DNA of 64,000 bases from G965230065 sp965230065 (GTDB taxonomy: Bacteria; Bacteroidota; Bacteroidia; Cytophagales; Cyclobacteriaceae): NCBI GenBank assembly GCA_965230065.1, contig OZ245942.1, positions 1,612,001-1,676,000 of the forward strand, in the 5' to 3' direction. Position numbers and translations under genes: made by a program. Each line of letters starts with the position of its first letter. The stretch's first letter is position 1. The notes beneath the pieces are model-generated. The model was not told where the DNA came from and did no database searches. It saw only the letters and a list, made by a program, of their open reading frames with translations. Below, in pieces: positions 60,922 to 64,000 of the stretch.

Positions 60922-63273
60922 ATGAAAAGAAATATACTTCATCACCCCTCTGGAAAAGTGTATCAACTTTTTTCTTTTGTGCTATGTTTAACGGTTTGCT
61001 GTGCTGTGCATGTTACGCCAGCTTTTAGTCAGGGCACACTTGTAGCTAAAAAGTTAGGCAGCACGGCATCTCCCTTTGGATATTACGAATATTTGCCTAC
61101 CACCTATTCCCAGAAAAATAAGCATCCTGTCATTATTTTTCTATCAGGCAATGGCGAAAAAGGCAATGGAACAACAGAGCTAGACAGAGTGCTGAAACAT
61201 GGCCCTCCCAAATTAATCAAAAATGGCACCTGGCCCAGTAGCAGACCTTTTATGGTTTTTGCACCCCAGGGCTCCAATAGTTTTATTCCTCCGGACGACC
61301 TGCATGATTTTATCAGTTACATCATCAAAACCTATAAAGCAGATCCGGCTCGAATATACCTGACAGGTTTAAGTGCCGGCGGGGTTAGTGTGTGGAAATA
61401 TCTGAAGAGATACCAGGATCAAATTGCAGCTGCCATACCTATCTCGGGAAATGGAAGAAGTCCTGCGGATAAAGCATGCGAATTTAAACATATCCCTATC
61501 TGGGCCTTTCACGGAAGTAATGACGGCAGGGTAAGTATGACCGAGTCTATTTATCCCGTAGAAAAAGTTAATGCATGCGTACCCAAGCCCGACCCTCTTG
61601 CTAAAGTAACGATATACCCTGGAGTAGGGCATGATGCATGGACACGAACCTATGATTTATCCGGAATGAACAGTAACACAGATAGCCGATACGATCCTTA
61701 TAATAAGAATATATATGATTGGATGTTGTTATATGCCAGAGATGGTTCAGCCCCACCTCCTCCTCCAACAAACCAACTCCCTGTGGCCGATGCCGGCGAA
61801 GATATTTCGGTTACCCAATCAACAACCAAAGTGGTGCTTAACGGGAGTGACAGCCATGATAGTGATGGTAATATCGTTGCTTACGCCTGGACAAAAGTAT
61901 CAGGCCCTTCTGCTTCTCTCTCCGGAGCTGGTTCTTCACAGCTTGCTGTTACTAATCTCTCTGAAGGTACTTATAACTTCAAACTCACGGTGGAAGATGA
62001 CGATGGGGCTACCGATTCGGATAATGTTGTGGTTTCTGTAGAAAGTACTACAACCAGCAGCAATGGTGTAAGCTATCAGTATTATGAAGGAAGTTGGAGC
62101 AAACTTCCTGATTTTTCCAGACTAAAAGTTGTGAAATCCGGTGAGGTGTCCAATTTTAATTTAAGCGCAAGAAACCGGAACGATAACTTTGGTTTTCGCT
62201 TTGATAGTTATATTGAAATTACCGAAGCAGGGGAATATACTTTTTATACTGATTCTGACGATGGAAGCCGGCTCTTCATAAATGGAAAGTTAGTAGTTAA
62301 CAACGATGGGTTGCATGGCAATCAGGAACGTTCCGGCAAGATTACCCTTCCGACGGGGTATCACGCCATGAAGGTAAAGTTTTTTGAAAGGACGGGAGGT
62401 GAAACCTTAGCAGTCAAATACGCAGGGCCGGGTTTCAGCAAAAAAAGCATTCCCAATGCCAGGTTACATACAAAAAAGCCTTCGGATCCTTCTCCGTCTC
62501 CCTCTCCAGGAGAAGAAGGAGTGACGTTTACATATTATGAAGGAAGTTGGAACAAACTTCCTGATTTTTCCAGACTGAACGTTGTGAAATCCGGAAAGGT
62601 GTCCAATTTTAATTTAAGCGCAAGAAACCGAAATGATAACTTTGGTTTCCGCTTTGATAGTTATATTGAAATCACCAAAGCCGGGGAATATACTTTTTAC
62701 ACTGCTTCTGACGATGGAAGCCAGCTTTTCATAAATGGAAAGTTAGTAGTTAACAATGATGGGTTGCATGGCAATCAGGAACGTTCCGGCAAGATTACCC
62801 TCCCGACGGGATATCACGCCATGAAGGTAAAGTTTTTTGAAAGGACGCAGGGTGAAACCTTAGCAGTTAAATACGCAGGTCCAGGAATTGGGAAGCAGAA
62901 TATACCCAATAGTAAATTGTTCATCAGCAATGGTAACAATGCCAAAGTAGCCAACAATACCAGGATAAAGACTGTTGCCGAAAAGACTATCTTTGAAAAG
63001 CCAGTGAATGAAAAACCTCAGATAGTAAGCATATATCCTAATCCGGTAGAGGATAAAATACATATTCGCTTCGCACCAGGTGAAGTAGGAGAGGTTAGCT
63101 GCAAATTATTAAATTATACAGGGGCAGGTCATAAAGTAAGCATTGAAAATGCACAGCATACAGATGGATCATTAGTGATAGATGTGTCGCAATGGAATTT
63201 AAGTGCAGGAGTTTATCTGTTACAGGTAACTTACAACCAGGCGCAGCAGGTTTTCCGGATAATTAAAAAGTAA
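60922..63273 (+). CDS. Secreted esterase with PKD, two PA14 and T9SS sorting domains
   Basis: 783 aa from the ATG at 60922. Signal peptide to about residue 37. Residues 40-270 form an alpha/beta hydrolase like polyhydroxybutyrate depolymerase and feruloyl-type esterases: PVIIFLSGNGEKGNG, nucleophile S151 in YLTGLSAGGVS, acid in WAFHGSNDGRV and histidine in YPGVGHDAWTR. Then a proline linker, a PKD domain (about 282-373), two PA14 domains (about 386-505 and 536-655; 353-base direct repeats) and a Por-type C-terminal sorting domain (about 699-783, SIYPNPVEDKIHIRF). It should be exported by the T9SS and bound to or released from the surface to attack a polymer ester. Confidence 0.9.
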   Translation: MKRNILHHPSGKVYQLFSFVLCLTVCCAVHVTPAFSQGTLVAKKLGSTASPFGYYEYLPTTYSQKNKHPVIIFLSGNGEKGNGTTELDRVLKHGPPKLIKNGTWPSSRPFMVFAPQGSNSFIPPDDLHDFISYIIKTYKADPARIYLTGLSAGGVSVWKYLKRYQDQIAAAIPISGNGRSPADKACEFKHIPIWAFHGSNDGRVSMTESIYPVEKVNACVPKPDPLAKVTIYPGVGHDAWTRTYDLSGMNSNTDSRYDPYNKNIYDWMLLYARDGSAPPPPPTNQLPVADAGEDISVTQSTTKVVLNGSDSHDSDGNIVAYAWTKVSGPSASLSGAGSSQLAVTNLSEGTYNFKLTVEDDDGATDSDNVVVSVESTTTSSNGVSYQYYEGSWSKLPDFSRLKVVKSGEVSNFNLSARNRNDNFGFRFDSYIEITEAGEYTFYTDSDDGSRLFINGKLVVNNDGLHGNQERSGKITLPTGYHAMKVKFFERTGGETLAVKYAGPGFSKKSIPNARLHTKKPSDPSPSPSPGEEGVTFTYYEGSWNKLPDFSRLNVVKSGKVSNFNLSARNRNDNFGFRFDSYIEITKAGEYTFYTASDDGSQLFINGKLVVNNDGLHGNQERSGKITLPTGYHAMKVKFFERTQGETLAVKYAGPGIGKQNIPNSKLFISNGNNAKVANNTRIKTVAEKTIFEKPVNEKPQIVSIYPNPVEDKIHIRFAPGEVGEVSCKLLNYTGAGHKVSIENAQHTDGSLVIDVSQWNLSAGVYLLQVTYNQAQQVFRIIKK
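62080..62432 (+). repeat. PA14-coding direct repeat, unit 1
   Basis: 353 bases repeated at 62533-62885 with about two dozen differences by eye, roughly 93% identity. Spacing between units is 453 bases. It encodes the first PA14 domain of the secreted esterase. Confidence 0.88.
62533..62885 (+). repeat. PA14-coding direct repeat, unit 2
   Basis: Second unit of the in-gene repeat; about half of the changes from unit 1 alter the protein. The units are joined by a short S/P-rich linker (PSDPSPSPSPGEEG). Confidence 0.88.
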
Positions 63274-63317
63274 ATCATGATGAGGAAAGACAGGAAGTCC
63301 GCACACACGTACAAAGT

Positions 63318-63683
63318 ATGGCAACGGCAAGAAACGTATTAGGAGAAAAACTACAAACCTGTTGCACCAACCCCATGACCGGTTTTTACCGCACGGGCAA
63401 ATGCCTCACCGGAGCCGAGGACACTGGAACGCATGTGGTGTGTGCAGAAGTTACGGAAGCATTTCTTGCATTTTCCAAGTCCAGGGGCAATGACCTTTCC
63501 ACGCCAGTTCCTGCTTTTGATTTTCCCGGCCTTCAACCGGGTGATAAATGGTGCTTATGTGCATCGCGGTGGTTAGAGGCTTATGAAGCTGGGGTGGCGC
63601 CGCCCGTTGTATTAACAGCTACCCATGAAAGAGCTTTGGAGTATATCCCCCTCGACGTACTCATCATGCATGCTGCCGGATAA
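63318..63683 (+). CDS. DUF2237 family protein
   Basis: 121 aa, no signal peptide. Full-length DUF2237: NVLGEKLQTCCTNPMTGFYRTGKC, HVVCAEVTEAFLAFSKSRGNDLSTPVP, FPGLQPGDKWCLCASRW and VVLTATHERALEYIPLDVL. The conserved cysteines and histidines suggest a metal or redox site; no reaction is known. It starts 45 bases after the esterase stop. Confidence 0.93.
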   Translation: MATARNVLGEKLQTCCTNPMTGFYRTGKCLTGAEDTGTHVVCAEVTEAFLAFSKSRGNDLSTPVPAFDFPGLQPGDKWCLCASRWLEAYEAGVAPPVVLTATHERALEYIPLDVLIMHAAG

Positions 63684-63715
63684 CTTCTTTGGCTTATTTT
63701 GCAACATAGTACTTT

Positions 63716-64000
63716 TTAGGCATTCACTACTGATGGCTGTTTTTTATGCGTTTGAAATACAGAAACGGCATATTCCAACACACCCAGCATCAGTAAGGCA
63801 TATCCTAAAAGTTCTGTTCCTTCTTCAGCAGCCCGCATAACCGAACGCATGAAACCCTCACCCATGACAGGCTCCCAAAACCGGGGCAGTCCAAAGAGCC
63901 GGGAAAAAACGACAATTGTGAGAAAACCGGCGATCACAAGGCCAAAACTCGGGCGCTGTATGAAATCAATAATAGCCGAAACGAGTGTATGCCGTAGCCG
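63716..64000 (-). CDS. Membrane protein (3' part, runs off the right edge)
   Basis: 94 codons are visible, open to the edge; the internal GTG at 63937 is not the start. Two hydrophobic helices, VIAGFLTIVVFSRLFGLPRFW and LLGYALLMLGVLEYAVSVF, are joined by a charged loop (GEGFMRSVMRAAEEGTE). No family recognised. It is convergent with the DUF2237 gene. Confidence 0.7.
   Translation of the reverse strand, partial: RLRHTLVSAIIDFIQRPSFGLVIAGFLTIVVFSRLFGLPRFWEPVMGEGFMRSVMRAAEEGTELLGYALLMLGVLEYAVSVFQTHKKQPSVVNA

Overview
The window reads as chromosomal core genome of a Bacteroidota bacterium, most likely a Cytophagales-type marine or soil relative. The signs are a type IX secretion (T9SS) C-terminal sorting domain, TANNTTTG-type -7 promoter elements (best case TTTG-N19-TAATTTTG before tRNA-His), a DnaE with a fused proofreading exonuclease, DUF6089, DUF2490, DUF1080 and DUF1573 proteins, a long NusB, and the GDE/GT4/GH57/GlgP glycogen cluster. 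Genus cannot be set from this sequence alone. No phage, insertion sequence with transposase, rRNA or CRISPR array is visible.

Layout. 1-397: 5' part of an ABC transporter ATPase gene, divergent from dnaE (584-4771). 4849-14293 (minus): envelope biogenesis and housekeeping run (alpha/beta hydrolase, CBS-pair protein, NadK, two DUF6089 proteins, UppS, BamA, two OmpH/Skp chaperones). 14514-17728 (minus): thrB, an Rpn/PDDEXK-type nuclease gene, thrC, with a promoter right before thrB and no thrA. 18160-29630: mixed single genes (zinc alcohol dehydrogenase, esterase, sulfotransferase, GT39-like membrane glycosyltransferase, QueA, SF1 helicase, ACP phosphodiesterase, DUF2490 protein, D-lactate dehydrogenase-like protein, RlpA). 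29941-32023 (minus): trpBA. 32251-32896: HigBA-type toxin-antitoxin pair. 32974-43226 (minus): debranching enzyme, GT4 glycogen synthase-like protein, GH57, GlgP, MoaD, MoaE, MEKHLA protein and two DUF1080 proteins.

43227-44016 has no long gene but holds two possible very small genes, each with an intrinsic terminator. 44928-51335 (plus): leucine dehydrogenase-type enzyme, NusB, YtxH, NAD-isocitrate dehydrogenase type, DUF1573 lipoprotein, YajC, YbbR/CdaR-like, CoaE. Then tRNA-His, a membrane-anchored MutS-family ATPase, a five-repeat fasciclin lipoprotein, a receiver-less LytTR protein, LysA, an outer-membrane-like protein, an S41 peptidase lipoprotein, tRNA-Val, a large secreted esterase with PKD, two PA14 and T9SS domains, a DUF2237 protein and a partial membrane protein.

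Most of the window is ordinary. The best leads are: the nuclease gene translationally coupled inside the threonine operon; a 15-bp-stem palindrome present in two copies 42 kb apart with the same loop core; several other long hairpins between genes; the very small genes at 43.5-43.8 kb; the membrane MutS; and the recently duplicated PA14 segment of the secreted esterase. I did not find a clear, self-contained new multi-gene system.
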